From Luidia sarsii (lineage: Eukaryota > Echinodermata > Asteroidea > Paxillosida > Luidiidae): 64,000 nucleotides of DNA. The stretch is taken from assembly GCA_949987565.1 (NCBI GenBank), contig OX465101.1:25325911-25389910 (forward strand), written 5' to 3'. Below the pieces are notes generated by a model, which made no database searches, was not told where the DNA came from, and worked only from the letters and a program-made list of their open reading frames with translations. Positions 50,837 to 63,949 of this stretch are shown here, piece after piece. How positions within the stretch are numbered: position 1 is the stretch's first letter; every line of letters begins with the position of its first letter. A program made the translations under genes and the position numbers.

Positions 50837-52216
50837 AGAAGGCAAAGACCGTCTGACACATACCCCCTACTTGTGTTTTGTTGACAGTCGTATTGCCGCT
50901 ACACTTATTCAACCGATGGCATCAGGGTACATTTGCCTGGGCGTATTTCAGTGCAGATTTAAGGTACCTTACTAATTCTTTCGGAAATCGATTGACAAGG
51001 CCACGGGCTATGATCTGAACATAGTTTTAGCTTGAAGGTTTGAATATTGAAGGCGATATTCAGGAGGAGTCATTACAAGTCTCTGCAGCGAGATTCTTTA
51101 TAGTGTATTGTAAGCGCGTCGCAATATACTTGGCTGTGCGCCGTCGCTCAAAGAACATGCCTCCTTTGCCTTGAAATAATTCTTGAATTGAGTCTAAGAT
51201 ATCTTGTCTTTCGATCGGATCCTCTCGAGAGCATGTCAAGCTACAGATAGGTCAATTTTCAGCTTCTGGAACGAAATAGTTTTGATGATAATGACTAGAA
51301 GGCAAAGACCGTCTGACACATACCCCCTACTTGTGTTGTGTTGACAGTCGTATTGCCGCTACACTTATTAAACCGATGGCATCAGGGTACATTTGCCTGG
51401 GCGTATTTCAGTGCAGATTTAAGGTACCTCATTAATTCTTTCGGAAATCGATTGACAAGGCCACGGGCTATGATCTGAACATAGTTTTAGCTTGAAGGTT
51501 TGAATATTGAAGGCGATATTCAGGAGGAGTCATTACAAGTCTCTGCAGCGAGATTCTTTGCAGTGTATTGTAAGTGCGTCGCAATATACTTGGCTGTGCG
51601 CCGTCGCTCAAAGAACATGCCTCCTTTGCCTTGAAATAATTCTTGAATTGAGTCTCAGATATCTTGTCTTTCGATCGGATCCTCTCGAGAGCATGTCAAG
51701 CTACAGATAGGTCAATTTTCAGACTCTGGAACGAAATAGTTTTGATGATAATGACTAGAAGGCAAAGACCGTCTGACACATACCCCCTACTTGTGTTTTG
51801 TTGGCAGTCGTATTGCCGCTACACTTATTAAACCGATGGCATCAGGGTACATTTGCCTGGGCGTATTTCAGTGCAGATTTAAGGTACCTTACTAATTCTT
51901 TCGGAAATCGATTGACAAGGCCACGGGCTATGATCTGAACATAGTTTTAGCTTGAAGGTTTGAATATTGAAGGCGATATTCAGGAGGAGTCATTACAAGT
52001 CTCTGCAGCGAGATTCTTTGCAGTGTATTGAAAGCGCGTCGCAATATACTTGGCTGTGCGCCGTCGCTCAAAGAACATGCCTCCTTTGCCTTGAAATAAT
52101 TCTTGAATTGAGTCTCAGATATCTTGTCTTTCGATCGGATCCTCTCGAGAGCATGTCAAGCTACAGATAGGTCAATTTTCAGACTCTGGAACGAAATAGT
52201 TTTGATGATAATGACT

Positions 52217-52677
52217 AGAAGGCAAAGACCGTCTAACACATACCCCCTACTTGTGTATTTGTTGACAGTCGTATTGCCGCTAGACTTATTAAACCGATGG
52301 CATCAGGGTACATTTGCCTGGGCGTATTTCAGTGCAGATTTAAGGTACCTTACTAATTCTTTCGGAAATCGATTGACAAGGCCACGGGCTATGATCTGAA
52401 CATAGTTTTAGCTTGAAGGTTTGAATATTGAAGACGATATTCAGGAGGAGTCATTACAAGTCTCTGCAGCGAGATTCTTTGCAGTGTATTGTAAGCGCGT
52501 CGCAATATACTTGGCTGTGCGCCGTCGCTCAAAGAACATGCCTCCTTTGCCTTGAAATAATTCTTGAATTGAGTCTCAGATATCTTGTCTTTTGATCGGA
52601 TCCTCTCGAGAGCATGTCAAGCTACAGATAGGTCAATTTTCAGACTCTGGAACGAAATAGTTTTGATGATAATGACT
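52217..52677 (+). repeat. 461-bp monomer, first of an adjacent pair
   Basis: Inserted A, GTCTAACAC and CTAGACTT. Private changes GAAGACG near 52433 and CTTTTGATCGG near 52592. It is directly followed by another 461-bp monomer, the only such pair in the window. Confidence 0.9.
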
Positions 52678-53138
52678 AGAAGGCAAAGACCGTCTAACAC
52701 ATACCCCCTACTTGTGTATTTGTTGACAGTCGTATTGCCGCTAGACTTATTAAACCGATGGCATCAGGGTACATTTGCCTGGGCGTATTTCAGTGCAGAT
52801 TTAAGGTACCTTACTAATTCTTTCGGAAATCGATTGACAAGGCCACGGGCTATGATCTGAACATAGTTTTAGCTTGAAGGTTTGAATATTAAAGGCGATA
52901 TTCAGGAGGAGTCATTACAAGTCTCTGCAGCGAGATTCTTTGCAGTGTATTGTAAGCGCGTCGCAATATACTTGGCTGTGCGCCGTCGCTCAAAGAACAT
53001 GCCTCCTTTGCCTTAAAATAATTCTTGAATTAAGTCTCAGATATCTTGTCTTTCGATCGGATCCTCTCGAGAGCATGTCAAGCTACAGATAGGTCAATTT
53101 TCAGCTTCTGGAACGAAATAGTTTTGATGATAATGACT
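52678..53138 (+). repeat. 461-bp monomer, second of an adjacent pair
   Basis: Matches 50149-50609 (subfamily 1 3' half) at offset 2529 and opens the second 2529-bp unit. Confidence 0.9.
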
Positions 53139-53365
53139 AGAAGGCAAAGACCGTCTGACACATACCCCCTACTTGTGTTTTGTTGACAGTCGTATTGCCG
53201 CTAGACTTATTAAACCGATGGCATCAGGGTACATTTGCCTGGGCCTATTTCTTTGCAGATTTAAGGTACCTTACTAATTCTTCCGGGATCCTCTCGAGAG
53301 CATGTCAAGCTACAGATAGGTCAATTTTCAGCCTCTGGAACGAAATAGTTTTGATGATAATGACT
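53139..53365 (+). repeat. 227-bp internally deleted monomer, copy two
   Basis: Identical breakpoint to 50610-50836 (joint at about 53285-53287) and the same neighbours, 2529 bp away. A shared joint with one base of microhomology indicates one deletion followed by duplication, not two deletions. Confidence 0.93.
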
Positions 53366-54745
53366 AGAAGGCAAAGACCGTCTGACACATACCCCCTACT
53401 TGTGTTTTGTTGACAGTCGTATTGCCGCTACACTTATTCAACCGATGGCATCAGGGTACATTTGCCTGGGCGTATTTCAGTGCAGATTTAAGGTACCTTA
53501 CTAATTCTTTCGGAAATCGATTGACAAGGCCACGGGCTATGATCTGAACATAGTTTTAGCTTGAAGGTTTGAATATTGAAGGCGATATTCAGGAGGAGTC
53601 ATTACAAGTCTCTGCAGCGAGATTCTTTGCAGTGTATTGTAAGCGCGTCGCAATATACTTGGCTGTGCGCCGTCGCTCAAAGAACATGCCTCCTTTGCCT
53701 TGAAATAATTCTTGAATTGAGTCTAAGATATCTTGTCTTTCGATCGGATCCTCTCGAGAGCATGTCAAGCTACAGATAGGTCAATTTTCAGCTTCTGGAA
53801 CGAAATAGTTTTGATGATAATGACTAGAAGGCAAAGACCGTCTGACACATACCCCCTACTTGTGTTGTGTTGACAGTCGTATTGCCGCTACACTTATTAA
53901 ACCGATGGCATCAGGGTACATTTGCCTGGGCGTATTTCAGTGCAGATTTAAGGTACCTCATTAATTCTTTCGGAAATCGATTGACAAGGCCACGGGCTAT
54001 GATCTGAACATAGTTTTAGCTTGAAGGTTTGAATATTGAAGGCGATATTCAGGAGGAGTCATTACAAGTCTCTGCAGCGAGATTCTTTGCAGTGTATTGT
54101 AAGTGCGTCGCAATATACTTGGCTGTGCGCCGTCGCTCAAAGAACATGCCTCCTTTGCCTTGAAATAATTCTTGAATTGAGTCTCAGATATCTTGTCTTT
54201 CGATCGGATCCTCTCGAGAGCATGTCAAGCTACAGATAGGTCAATTTTCAGACTCTGGAACGAAATAGTTTTGATGATAATGACTAGAAGGCAAAGACCG
54301 TCTGACACATACCCCCTACTTGTGTTTTGTTGGCAGTCGTATTGCCGCTACACTTATTAAACCGATGGCATCAGGGTACATTTGCCTGGGCGTATTTCAG
54401 TGCAGATTTAAGGTACCTTACTAATTCTTTCGGAAATCGATTGACAAGGCCACGGGCTATGATCTGAACATAGTTTTAGCTTGAAGGTTTGAATATTGAA
54501 GGCGATATTCAGGAGGAGTCATTACAAGTCTCTGCAGCGAGATTCTTTGCAGTGTATTGAAAGCGCGTCGCAATATACTTGGCTGTGCGCCGTCGCTCAA
54601 AGAACATGCCTCCTTTGCCTTGAAATAATTCTTGAATTGAGTCTCAGATATCTTGTCTTTCGATCGGATCCTCTCGAGAGCATGTCAAGCTACAGATAGG
54701 TCAATTTTCAGACTCTGGAACGAAATAGTTTTGATGATAATGACT

Positions 54746-55206
54746 AGAAGGCAAAGACCGTCTAACACATACCCCCTACTTGTGTATTTGTTGACAGTCG
54801 TATTGCCGCTACACTTATTAAACCGATGGCATCAGGGTACATTTGCCTGGGCGTATTTCAGTGCAGATTTAAGGTACCTTACTAATTCTTTCGGAAATCG
54901 ATTGACAAGGCCACGGGCTAATATCTGAACATAGTTTTAGCTTGAAGGTTTGAATATTGAAGGCGATATTCAGGAGGAGTCATTACAAGTCTCTGCAGCG
55001 AGATTCTTTGCAGTGTATTGTAAGCGCGTCGCAATATACTTGGCTGTGCGCCGTCGCTCAAAGAACATGCCACCTTTGCCTTGAAATAATTCTTAAATTG
55101 AGTCTCAGATGTCTTGTCTTTCGATCGGATCCTCTCGAGAGCATGTCAAGCTACAGATAGGTCAATTTTCAGACTCTGGAACGAAATAGTTTTGATGATA
55201 ATGACT
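54746..55206 (+). repeat. 461-bp monomer of the 1841-bp repeat, copy one
   Basis: Inserted A, GTCTAACAC, CTACACTT, then CCACCTTTG, CTTAAATTG and AGATGTCTTG. Private GCTAATATCTG near 54917. Confidence 0.9.
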
Positions 55207-56586
55207 AGAAGGCAAAGACCGTCTGACACATACCCCCTACTTGTGTTTTGTTGACAGTCGTATTGCCGCTACACTTATTAAACCGATGGCATCAGGGTAC
55301 ATTTGCCTGGGCGTATTTCAGTGCAGATTTAAGGTACCTTACTAATTCTTTCGGAAATCGATTGACAAGGCCACGGGCTATGATCTGAACATAGTTTTAG
55401 CTTGAAGGTTTGAATATTGAAGGCGATATTCAGGAGGAGTCATTACAAGTCTCTGCAGCGAGATTCTTTGCAGTGTATAGTAAGCGCGTCGCAATATACT
55501 TGGCTGTGCGCCGTCGCTCAAAGAACATGCCTCTTTTGCCTTAAAATAATTCTTGAATTGAGTCTCAGATATCATGTCTTTCAAACGGATCCTCTCGAGA
55601 GCATGTCAAGCTACAGATAGGTCAATTTTCAGCTTCTGGAACGAAATAGTTTTGATGATAATGACTAGAAGGCAAAGACCGTCTGACACATACCCCCTAC
55701 TTGTGTTGTGTTGACAGTCGTATTGCCGCTACACTTATTAAACCGATGGCATCAGGGTACATTTGCCTGGGCGTATTTCAGTGCAGATTTAAGGTACCTC
55801 ATTAATTCTTTCGGAAATCGATTGACAAGGCCACGGGCTATGATCTGAACATAGTTTTAGCTTGAAGGTTTGAATATTGAAGGCGATATTCAGGAGGAGT
55901 CATTACAAGTCTCTGCAGCGAGATTCTTTGCAGTGTATTGTAAGTGCGTCGCAATATACTTGGCTGTGCGCCGTCGCTCAAAGAACATGCCTCCTTTGCC
56001 TTGAAATAATTCTTGAATTGAGTCTCAGATATCTTGTCTTTCGATCGGATCCTCTCGAGAGCATGTCAAGCTACAGATAGGTCAATTTTCAGACTCTGGA
56101 ACGAAATAGTTTTGATGATAATGACTAGAAGGCAAAGACCGGGTGACACATACCCCCTACTTGTGTTTTGTTGGCAGTCGTATTGCCGCTACACTTATTA
56201 AACCGATGGCATCAGGGTACATTTGCCTGGGCGTATTTCAGTGCAGATTTAAGGTACCTTACTAATTCTTTCGGAAATCGATTGACAAGGCCACGGGCTA
56301 TGATCTGAACATAGTTTTAGCTTGAAGGTTTGAATATTGAAGGCGATATTCAGGAGGAGTCATTACAAGTCTCTGCAGCGAGATTCTTTGCAGTGTATTG
56401 AAAGCGCGTCGCAATATACTTGGCTGTGCGCCGTCGCTCAAAGAACATGCCTCCTTTGCCTTGAAATAATTCTTGAATTGAGTCTCAGATATCTTGTCTT
56501 TCGATCGGATCCTCTCGAGAGCATGTCAAGCTACAGATAGGTCAATTTTCAGACTCTGGAACGAAATAGTTTTGATGATAATGACT

Positions 56587-57047
56587 AGAAGGCAAAGACC
56601 GTCTAACACATACCCCCTACTTGTGTATTTGTTGACAGTCGTATTGCCGCTACACTTATTAAACCGATGGCATCAGGGTACATTTGCCTGGGCGTATTTC
56701 AGTGCAGATTTAAGGTACCTTACTAATTCTTTCGGAAATCGATTGACAAGGCCACGGGCTATGATCTGAACATAGTTTTAGCTTGAAGGTTTGAATATTG
56801 AAGGCGATATTCAGGAGGAGTCATTACAAGTCTCTGCAGCGAGATTCTTTGCAGTGTATTGTAAGCGCGTCGCAATATACTTGGCTGTGCGCCGTCGCTC
56901 AAAGAACATGCCACCTTTGCCTTGAAATAATTCTTAAATTGAGTCTCAGATGTCTTGTCTTTCGATCGGATCCTCTCGAGAGCATGTCAAGCTACAGATA
57001 GGTCAATTTTCAGACTCTGGAACGAAATAGTTTTGATGATAATGACT
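56587..57047 (+). repeat. 461-bp monomer of the 1841-bp repeat, copy two
   Basis: Same signature as 54746-55206 with the usual GCTATGATCTG. Confidence 0.9.
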
Positions 57048-58427
57048 AGAAGGCAAAGACCGTCTGACACATACCCCCTACTTGTGTTTTGTTGACAGTC
57101 GTATTGCCGCTACACTTATTAAACCGATGGCATCAGGGTACATTTGCCTGGGCGTATTTCAGTGCAGATTTAAGGTACCTTACTAATTCTTTCGGAAATC
57201 GATTGACAAGGCCACGGGCTATGATCTGAACATAGTTTTAGCTTGAAGGTTTGAATATTGAAGGCGATATTCAGGAGGAGTCATTACAAGTCTCTGCAGC
57301 GAGATTCTTTGCAGTGTATTGTAAGCGCGTCGCAATATACTTGGCTGTGCGCCGTCGCTCAAAGAACATGCCTCTTTTGCCTTAAAATAATTCTTGAATT
57401 GAGTCTCAGATATCATGTCTTTCAAACGGATCCTCTCGAGAGCATGTCAAGCTACAGATAGGTCAATTTTCAGCTTCTGGAACGAAATAGTTTTGGTGAT
57501 AATGACTAGAAGGCAAAGACCGTCTGACACATACCCCCTACTTGTGTTGTGTTGACAGTCGTATTGCCGCTACACTCATTAAACCGATGGCATCAGGGTA
57601 CATTTGCCTGGGCGTATTTCAGTGCAGATTTAAGGTACCTTACTAATTCTTTCGGAAATCGATTGACAAGGCCACGGGCTATGATCTGAACATAGTTTTA
57701 GCTTGAAGGTTTGAATATTGAAGGCGATATTCAGGAGGAGTCATTACAAGTCTCTGCAGCGAGATTCTTTGCAGTGTATTGTAAGCGCGTCGCAATATAC
57801 TTGGCTGTGCGTCGTCGCTCAAAGAACATGCCTCCTTTGCCTTAAAATAATTCTTGAATTGAGTCTCAGATATCTTGTCTTTCGATCGGATCCTCTCGAG
57901 AGCATGTCAAGCTACAGATAGGTCAATTTTCAGACTCTGGAACGAAATAGTTTTGAGGATAAAGACTAGAAGGCAAAGACCGTCTGACACATACCCCCTA
58001 CTTGTGTTGTGTTGACAGTCGTATTGCCGCTACACTTATTAAACCGATGGCATCAGGGTACATTTGCCTGGGCGTATTTCAGTGCAGATTTAAGGTACCT
58101 TACTAATTCTTTCGGAAATCGATTGACAAGGCCACGGGCTATGATCTGAACATAGTTTTAGCTTGAAGGTTTGAATATTGAAGGCGATATTCAGGAGGAG
58201 TCATTACAAGTCTCTGCAGCGAGATTCTTTGCAGTGTATTGTAAGCGCGTCGCAATATACTTGGCTGTGCGCCGTCGCTCAAAGAACATGCCTCCTTTGC
58301 CTTAAAATAATTCTTGAATTGAGTCTCAGATATCATGTCTTTCGATTGGATCCTCTCGAGAGCATGTCAAGCTACAGATAGGTCAATTTTCAGCTTCTGG
58401 AACGAAATAGTTTTGATGATAATGACT

Positions 58428-58887
58428 AGAAGGCAAAGACCGTCTGACACATACCCCCTACTTGTGTTTTGTTGACAGTCGTATTGCCGCTACACTTATT
58501 AAACCGATGGCATCAGGGTACATTTGCCTGGGCGTATTTCAGTGCAGATTTAAGGTACCTTACTAATTCTTTCGGAAATCGATTGACAAGGCCACGGGCT
58601 ATGATCTGAACATAGTTTTAGCTTGAAGGTTTGAATATTGAAGGCGATATTCAGGAGGAGTCATTACAAGTCTCTGCAGCGAGATTCTTTGCAGTGTATT
58701 GTAAGCGCGTCGCAATATACTTGGCTGTGCGCCGTCGCTCAAAGAACATGCCTCCTTTGCCTTAAAATAATTCTTGAATTAAGTCTCAGATATCTTGTCT
58801 TTCGATCGGATCCTCTCGAGAGCATGTCAAGCTACAGATAGGTCAATTTTCAGCTTCTGGAACGAAATAGTTTTGATGATAATGACT
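58428..58887 (+). repeat. Representative 460-bp monomer with its internal landmarks
   Basis: Chosen because it carries the common base at most diagnostic sites. Landmarks by offset in the unit: 31-50 variable region where the A insertion occurs (after offset 40); 124-135 the perfect 12-bp palindrome TAAGGTACCTTA (58551-58562, contains a KpnI site); 150-157 AATCGATT palindrome (ClaI core); 211-213 TTG/TTA subfamily site; 247-252 CTGCAG (PstI); 278-311 CpG-rich stretch with the near-direct repeat GCGCGTCGC ... GCGCCGTCGC; 361-368 AGATATCT (EcoRV); 376-386 overlapping PvuI and BamHI sites; 386-395 the perfect palindrome CTCTCGAGAG (XhoI, 58813-58822). The two halves of the monomer are not similar to each other, so 460 bp is the basic unit and not a dimer of about 230 bp. 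Confidence 0.9.
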
Positions 58888-60267
58888 AGAAGGCAAAGAC
58901 CGTCTGACACATACCCCCTACTTGTGTTTTGTTGACAGTCGTATTGCCGCTACACTTATTAAACCGATGGCATCAGGGTACATTTGCCTGGGCCTATTTC
59001 TTTGCAGATTTAAGGTACCTTACTAATTCTTCCGGAAATCAATTGACAAGGCCACGGGCTATGATATGAACATAGTTCTAGCTTGAAGGTTTGAATATTG
59101 AAGGCGATATTCAGGAGGAGTCATTACAAGTCTCTGCAGCAAGATTCTTTGCAGTGTATTGTAAGCGCGTTGCAATATACTTGGCTGTGCGCCGTCGCTC
59201 AAAGAACATGCCTCCTTTGCCTTAAAATAATTCTTGAATTGAGTCTCAGATATCATGTCCTTCGATCGGATCCTCTCGAGAGCATGTCAAGCTACAGATA
59301 GGTCAATTTTCAGCCTCTGGAACGAAATAGTTTTGATGATAATGACTAGAAGGCAAAGACCGTCTGACACATACCCCCTACTTGTGTTTTGTTGACAGTC
59401 GTATTGCCGCTACACTTATTAAACCGATGGCATCAGGGTACATTTGCCTGGGCGTATTTCAGTGCAGATTTAAGGTACCTTACTAATTCTTCCGGAAATC
59501 AATTGACAAGGCCACGGGCTATGATCTGAACATAGTTTTAGCTTGAAGGTTTGAATATTGAAGGCGATATTCAGGAGGAGTCATTACAAGTCTCTGCAGC
59601 GAGATTCTTTGCAGTGTATTGTAAGTGCGTCGCAATATACTTGGCTGTGCGCCGTCGCTCAAAGAACATGCCTCCTTTGCCTTGAAATAATTCTTGAATT
59701 GAGTCTCAGATATCTTGTCTTTCGATCGGATCCTCTCGAGAGCATGTCAAGCTACAGATAGGTCAATTTTCAGACTCTGGAACGAAATAGTTTTGATGAT
59801 AATGACTAGAAGGCAAAGACCGTCTGACACATACCCCCTACTTGTGTTTTGTTGGCAGTCGTATTGCCGCTACACTTATTAAACCGATGGCATCAGGGTA
59901 CATTTGCCTGGGCGTATTTCAGTGCAGATTTAAGGTACCTTACTAATTCTTTCGGAAATCGATTGACAAGGCCACGGGCTATGATCTGAACATAGTTTTA
60001 GCTTGAAGGTTTGAATATTGAAGGCGATATTCAGGAGGAGTCATTACAAGTCTCTGCAGCGAGATTCTTTGCAGTGTATTGAAAGCGCGTCGCAATATAC
60101 TTGGCTGTGCGCCGTCGCTCAAAGAACATGCCTCCTTTGCCTTGAAATAATTCTTGAATTGAGTCTCAGATATCTTGTCTTTCGATCGGATCCTCTCGAG
60201 AGCATGTCAAGCTACAGATAGGTCAATTTTCAGACTCTGGAACGAAATAGTTTTAATGATAATGACT

Positions 60268-60728
60268 AGAAGGCAAAGACCGTCTAACACATACCCCCTA
60301 CTTGTGTATTTGTTGACAGTCGTATTGCCGCTACACTTATTAAACCGATGGCATCAGGGTACATTTGCCTGGGCGTATTTCAGTGCAGATTTAAGGTACC
60401 TTACTAATTCTTTCGGAAATCGATTGACAAGGCCACGGGCTATGATCTGAACATAGTTTTAGCTTGAAGGTTTGAATATTGAAGGCGATATTCAGGAGGA
60501 GTCATTACAAGTCTCTGCAGCGAGATTCTTTGCAGTGTATTGTAAGCGCGTCGCAATATACTTGGCTGTGCGCCGTCGCTCAAAGAACATGCCTCCTTTG
60601 CCTTAAAATAATTCTTGAATTGAGTCTCAGATATCATGTCTTTCGATCGGATCCTCTCGAGAGCATGTCAAGCTACAGATAGGTCAATTTTCAGCCTCTG
60701 GAACGAAATAGTTTTGATGATAATGACT
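60268..60728 (+). repeat. 461-bp monomer of the 1381-bp repeat, copy one
   Basis: Inserted A, GTCTAACAC, then CATGTCTTTCGATCGG and CAGCCTCTGG. Confidence 0.9.
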
Positions 60729-61648
60729 AGAAGGCAAAGACCGTCTGACACATACCCCCTACTTGTGTTTTGTTGACAGTCGTATTGCCGCTACACTTAT
60801 TAAACCGATGGCATCAGGGTACATTTGCCTGGGCGTATTTCAGTGCAGATTTAAGGTACCTTACTAATTCTTCCGGAAATCAATTGACAAGGCCACGGGC
60901 TATGATCTGAACATAGTTTTAGCTTGAAGGTTTGAATATTGAAGGCGATATTCAGGAGGAGTCATTACAAGTCTCGGCAGCGAGATTCTTTGCAGTGTAT
61001 TGTAAGTGCGTCGCAATATACTTGGCTGTGCGCCGTCGCTCAAAGAACATGCCTCCTTTGCCTTGAAATAATTCTTGAATTGAGTCTCAGATATCTTGTC
61101 TTTCGATCGGATCCTCTCGAGAGCATGTCAAGCTACAGATAGGTCAATTTTCAGACTCTGGAACGAAATAGTTTTGATGATAATGACTAGAAGGCAAAGA
61201 CCGTCTGACACATACCCCCTACTTGTGTTTTGTTGGCAGTCGTATTGCCGCTACACTTATTAAACCGATGGCATCAGGGTACATTTGCCTGGGCGTATTT
61301 CAGTGCAGATTTAAGGTACCTTACTAATTCTTTCGGAAATCGATTGACAAGGCCACGGGCTATGATCTGAACATAGTTTTAGCTTGAAGGTTTGAATATT
61401 GAAGGCGATATTCAGGAGGAGTCATTACAAGTCTCTGCAGCGAGATTCTTTGCAGTGTATTGAAAGCGCGTCGCAATATACTTGGCTGTGCGCCGTCGCT
61501 CAAAGAACATGCCTCCTTTGCCTTGAAATAATTCTTGAATTGAGTCTCAGATATCTTGTCTTTCGATCGGATCCTCTCGAGAGCATGTCAAGCTACAGAT
61601 AGGTCAATTTTCAGACTCTGGAACGAAATAGTTTTGATGATATTGACT

Positions 61649-62109
61649 AGAAGGCAAAGACCGTCTAACACATACCCCCTACTTGTGTATTTGTTGACAG
61701 TCGTATTGCCGCTACACTTATTAAACCGATGGCATCAGGGTACATTTGCCTGGGCGTATTTCAGTGCAGATTTAAGGTACCTTACTAATTCTTTCGGAAA
61801 TCGATTGACAAGGCCACGGGCTATGATCTGAACATAGTTTTAGCTTGAAGGTTTGAATATTGAAGGCGATATTCAGGAGGAGTCATTACAAGTCTCTGCA
61901 GCGAGATTCTTTGCAGTGTATTGTAAGCGCGTCGCAATATACTTGGCTGTGCGCCGTCGCTCAAAGAACATGCCTCCTTTGCCTTAAAATAATTCTTGAA
62001 TTGAGTCTCAGATATCATGTCTTTCGATCGGATCCTCTCGAGAGCATGTCAAGCTACAGATAGGTCAATTTTCAGCTTCTGGAACGAAATAGTTTTGATG
62101 ATAATGACT
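61649..62109 (+). repeat. 461-bp monomer of the 1381-bp repeat, copy two
   Basis: Same as 60268-60728 but ending CAGCTTCTGG. Confidence 0.9.
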
Positions 62110-63949
62110 AGAAGGCAAAGACCGTCTGACACATACCCCCTACTTGTGTTTTGTTGACAGTCGTATTGCCGCTAGACTTATTAAACCGATGGCATCAGGG
62201 TACATTTGCCTGGGCCTATTTCTTTGCAGATTTAAGGTACCTTACTAATTCCTCCGGAAATCAATTGACAAGGCCACGGGCTATGATATGAACATAGTTC
62301 TAGCTTGAAGGTTTGAATATTGAAGGCGATATTCAGGAGGAGTCATTACAAGTCTCTGCAGCAAGATTCTTTGCAGTGTATTGTAAGCGCGTTGCAATAT
62401 ACTTGGCTGTGCGCCGTCGCTCAAAGAACATGCCTCCTTTGCCTTAAAATAATTCTTGAATTGAGTCTCAGATATCATGTCCTTCGATCGGATCCTCTCG
62501 AGAGCATGTCAAGCTACAGATAGGTCAATTTTCAGCCTCTGGAACGAAATAGTTTTGATGATAATGACTAGAAGGCAAAGACCGTCTGACACATACCCCC
62601 TACTTGTGTTTTGTTGACAGTCGTATTGCCGCTACACTTATTCAACCGATGGCATCAGGGTACATTTGCCTGGGCGTATTTCAGTGCAGATTTAAGGTAC
62701 CTTACTAATTCTTTCGGAAATCGATTGACAAGGCCACGGGCTATGATCTGAACATAGTTTTAGCTTGAAGGTTTGAATATTGAAGGCGATATTCAGGAGG
62801 AGTCATTACAAGTCTCTGCAGCGAGATTCTTTGCAGTGTATTGTAAGCGCGTCGCAATATACTTGGCTGTGCGCCGTCGCTCAAAGAACATGCCTCCTTT
62901 GCCTTGAAATAATTCTTGAAATGAGTCTAAGATATCTTGTCTTTCGATCGGATCCTCTCGAGAGCATGTCAAGCTACAGATAGGTCAATTTTCAGCTTCT
63001 GGAACGAAATAGTTTTGATGATAATGACTAGAAGGCAAAGACCTTCTGACACAAACCCCCTACTTGTGTTGTGTTGACAGTCGTATTGCCGCTACACTTA
63101 TTAAACCGATGGAATCAGGGTACATTTGCCTGGGCGTATTTCAGTGCAGATTTAAGGTACCTTACTAATTCTTTCGAAAATCGATTGACAAGGCCAAGGG
63201 CTATGATCTGAACATAGTTTTAGCTTGAAGGATTGAATATTGAAGGCGATATTCAGGAGGAGTCATTTCAAGTCTCTGCAGCGAGATTCTTTGCAGTGTA
63301 TTGTAAGCGCGTCGCAATATACTTGGCTGTGCGCCGTCGCTCAAAGAACATGCCTCCTTTGCCTTAAAATAATTCTTGAATTGAGGCTCAGATATCTTGT
63401 CTCTCGATCGGATCCTCTCGAGAGCATGTCAAGCTACCGATAGGTCAATTTTCAGACTCTGGAACGAAATAGTTTTGAGGATAAAGACTAGAAGGCAAAG
63501 ACCGTCTGACACATACCCCCTACTTGTGTTGTGTTGACAGTCGTATTGCCGCTACACTTATTAAACCGATGGCATCAGGGTACATTTGCCTGGGCGTATT
63601 TCAGTGCAGATTTAAGGTACCTTACTAATTCTTTCGGAAATCGATTGACAAGGCCACGGGCTATGATCTGAACATAGTTTTAGCTTGAAGGTTTGAATAT
63701 TAAAGGCGATATTCGGGAGGAGTCATTACAAGTCTCTGCAGCGAGATTCTTTGCAGTGTATTGTAAGCGCGTCGCAATATACTTGGCTGTGCGCCGTCGC
63801 TCAAAGAACATGCCTCCTTTGCCTTGAAATAATTCTTGAATTGAGTCTCAGATATCTTGTCTTTCGATCGGATCCTCTCGAGAGCATGTCAAGCTACAGA
63901 TAGGTCAATTTTCAGACTCTGGAACGAAATAGTTTTGATGATAATGACT

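Larger units (their letters stand above)
50149..55206 (+). repeat. 2529-bp higher-order repeat, two copies, each with a 227-bp deletion monomer
   Basis: Copy one is 50149-52677 and copy two 52678-55206. The order is 461 (GTCTAACAC, GCTAGACTT, TTAAAGG) - 227 - 460 (ATTCAACC) - 460 (CCTCATTAATT, AAGTGCG) - 460 (TTGGCAG, ATTGAAAGCG) - 461, which sums to 2529. Close identity ends soon after 54746: that monomer has CTACACTT, CCACCTTTG and AGATGTCTTG, where 52217 has CTAGACTT and different 3' markers. Private changes in copy one include TTTATAGTG near 51099 in place of TTTGCAGTG. Confidence 0.88.
53826..57507 (+). repeat. 1841-bp higher-order repeat (4 monomers), two copies
   Basis: 53826-55666 matches 55667-57507 (3 x 460 + 461). 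The order is CCTCATTAATT/AAGTGCG; TTGGCAG/ATTGAAAGCG; 461-bp with GTCTAACAC, CCACCTTTG and AGATGTCTTG; then a monomer with CCTCTTTTG and TTTCAAACGG. The last two signatures occur nowhere else in the window. Differences include GCTAATATCTG near 54917 in copy one and ACCGGGTGAC near 56139 in copy two. The first half overlaps the 2529-bp repeat, so two duplications of different length are nested here. Confidence 0.87.
59348..62109 (+). repeat. 1381-bp higher-order repeat (3 monomers), two copies
   Basis: 59348-60728 matches 60729-62109 (460 + 460 + 461). The order is TTCCGG/CAATTG with AAGTGCG; TTGGCAG with ATTGAAAGCG; 461-bp GTCTAACAC monomer with CATGTCTTTCGATCGG. Small differences are seen: TTTTAATGAT near 60254, CTCGGCAGC near 60974, GATATTGAC near 61638, and CAGCCTCTGG versus CAGCTTCTGG at the unit ends. 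Confidence 0.86.

Noticed and set aside
50651..50884. A 77-codon open frame at 50651 and 53180
   Set aside because: Created by the 233-bp deletion joining two frames; two copies only because the block was duplicated.
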